NCBI GenBank assembly: GCA_002348585.1 | Contig: DEBO01000052.1 | Span: 1-6,174 of the forward strand | DNA from: Alphaproteobacteria bacterium UBA2954 | GTDB lineage: Bacteria > Pseudomonadota > Alphaproteobacteria > Puniceispirillales > Puniceispirillaceae | DNA: 6,174 bases | Direction of reading: 5' to 3' | Part shown: positions 5,305 through 6,174 of the stretch, piece by piece | Layout: every line of letters starts with the position of its first letter | How positions within the stretch are numbered: position 1 is the stretch's first letter | Made by a program: the position numbers and the translations under genes | The notes under the pieces: model-generated | Databases searched by the model: none | Told to the model about the DNA's origin: nothing | What the model saw: the letters and a program-made list of their open reading frames with translations, nothing else

Positions 5305-6174
5305 TTAAGCCATCATCTCAGGCAGTTTGCTCTCATAACATTGCCGTATCTCTTCTAAAGAAATGGTGACATCCGGGCCGACTGTCAATATCTGGCTATC
5401 TTTTGTGGTGCCAATCTGATGGCCTTTAAGATGGTGTTCATCAAGAAGAGCCTGAAATTTTACTGCATCTTCAACTTGGACCAGGTAGCGTGCCTGGTCT
5501 TCGCCAAATGCCCATGCCAGCAAAGTGTCACTTTCTGGGATATTGATGTCAGCACCAAGATTGCTTGATAAGGCCATTTCAGCAAGAGAGACAAGCAAGC
5601 CCCCATCACTGATATCATGGGCAGCCTTTATTTGGCCGAAAGCGATTTGTTCACGCACAAACTGGCCGTGTGCCTTTTCAGCGTCCAAATCAACCGGGGG
5701 AGGGGCACCTCCTTCACGGCCAGCAACAATCTTGGCAAATACCGAGTTGCCCAGCCATCCATCTACACAATCAGCTGGCTGACCAATTACAAAAATTGCT
5801 TCGCCTTCTGAGGTAAACCCAATTCCAACAGCTGTTTCCCATTCGTCAATCAGGCCAACCATGCCAATAACCGGGGAGGGCTGAATCGCCATGCTATCTG
5901 TTTCATTATATAAAGACACGTTACCAGATACGACTGGTGTACCCAAAACCTTACAGGCTTTGCCCATACCATTTATTGCACCCACAATCTGCGCCATGAT
6001 GTCCTGCTTTTCTGGGTTGCCGAAATTTAGATTATTTGTTATCGCCAGTGGCTTAGCTCCCGTTGCACATATATTCCGCCACGCTTCAGCAACAGCCTGA
6101 GCCCCTCCCTCAAACGGATCAGCTTCGACATATCGGGGGGTGCAATCAGTTGAAATCGCAAGGGCTTTGTTAGT
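5305..6174 (-). CDS. purL: Phosphoribosylformylglycinamidine synthase subunit PurL, C-terminal part (5' end outside window)
   Basis: Large subunit of FGAM synthase, which converts FGAR, ATP and glutamine-derived ammonia to FGAM in step four of purine synthesis, working with PurQ (glutaminase) and PurS. The frame is open to the right edge, so the Met at 5997 is internal. About 289 residues are visible, roughly the last 40 percent of the 730-residue small-type PurL. Recognisable motifs are TNNLNFGNPEK (around 6006-6038), GNVSLYNET (5899-5925) and the nucleotide/metal-binding HDISDGG (about 5599-5619), in the order expected for the second AIRS-like half. No glutaminase domain follows, so this is the multi-subunit form and needs separate PurQ and PurS. 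It is followed at short spacing by bolA and grxD, an arrangement I recall as common in alphaproteobacteria. Confidence 0.96.
   Translation of the reverse strand, partial: TNKALAISTDCTPRYVEADPFEGGAQAVAEAWRNICATGAKPLAITNNLNFGNPEKQDIMAQIVGAINGMGKACKVLGTPVVSGNVSLYNETDSMAIQPSPVIGMVGLIDEWETAVGIGFTSEGEAIFVIGQPADCVDGWLGNSVFAKIVAGREGGAPPPVDLDAEKAHGQFVREQIAFGQIKAAHDISDGGLLVSLAEMALSSNLGADINIPESDTLLAWAFGEDQARYLVQVEDAVKFQALLDEHHLKGHQIGTTKDSQILTVGPDVTISLEEIRQCYESKLPEMMA

Noticed and set aside
5525..5811. Plus-strand open frames opposite purL
   Set aside because: Both are antisense to conserved PurL motifs (HDISDGG and flanks), with no motif or plausible start signal.
1..6174. Mobile elements, CRISPR, defence or toxin-antitoxin genes, tRNA genes
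   Set aside because: No transposase, integrase, direct-repeat array, terminal inverted repeats or tRNA-like cloverleaf was recognised on either strand.

Overview
This window looks like a chromosomal housekeeping segment from an alphaproteobacterium of moderate GC content (judged by eye, not computed). Three signs point there: the glutamyl-tRNA synthetase carries the 'GEGLSKRLG' form of the KMSKS loop, the S4 protein is of the alphaproteobacterial '[13 protein letters not shown]...FGIQL' type, and purL, bolA and a CGFS glutaredoxin lie in that order. A marine SAR116-like lineage would fit, but that is inference. I see no mobile element, CRISPR array, tRNA or rRNA gene.

Layout. Bases 2-2114 (+) hold the 3' end of gltX and a complete cysS, two aminoacyl-tRNA synthetases 37 bases apart. 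Bases 2231-2623 (+) hold an N-terminal remnant of a citramalate synthase-type gene (cimA). It stops after about 130 codons, has lost several residues expected to be invariant, and overlaps the next gene by ATGA. That gene is trmJ (2620-3414, +), a SPOUT tRNA 2'-O-methyltransferase. The trmJ stop codon overlaps the -35 box of a strong sigma70-type promoter, which drives a separate rpsD unit (ribosomal protein S4, 3529-4158). This unit has a leader of about 83 bases and ends in a perfect 10-bp-stem terminator. A small antibiotic-biosynthesis-monooxygenase-fold protein follows (4296-4634, +).

The right third is on the minus strand and converges on that gene. Read 5' to 3' it is purL (3' part, entering from the right edge), bolA and grxD. 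Spacings are short and bolA and grxD each have a good ribosome binding site, so this looks like one operon. Grx4-type CGFS glutaredoxins and BolA proteins form [2Fe-2S]-bridged heterocomplexes, so the last two genes form an iron-sulfur trafficking pair downstream of a purine-biosynthesis gene.

The genes serve translation (GltX, CysS, TrmJ, S4), purine synthesis (PurL) and Fe-S handling (Grx4, BolA). I found no new multi-gene system. The item most worth a second look is the decayed cimA remnant translationally joined to trmJ. Next come the rpsD promoter embedded in the trmJ stop codon and its structured leader.
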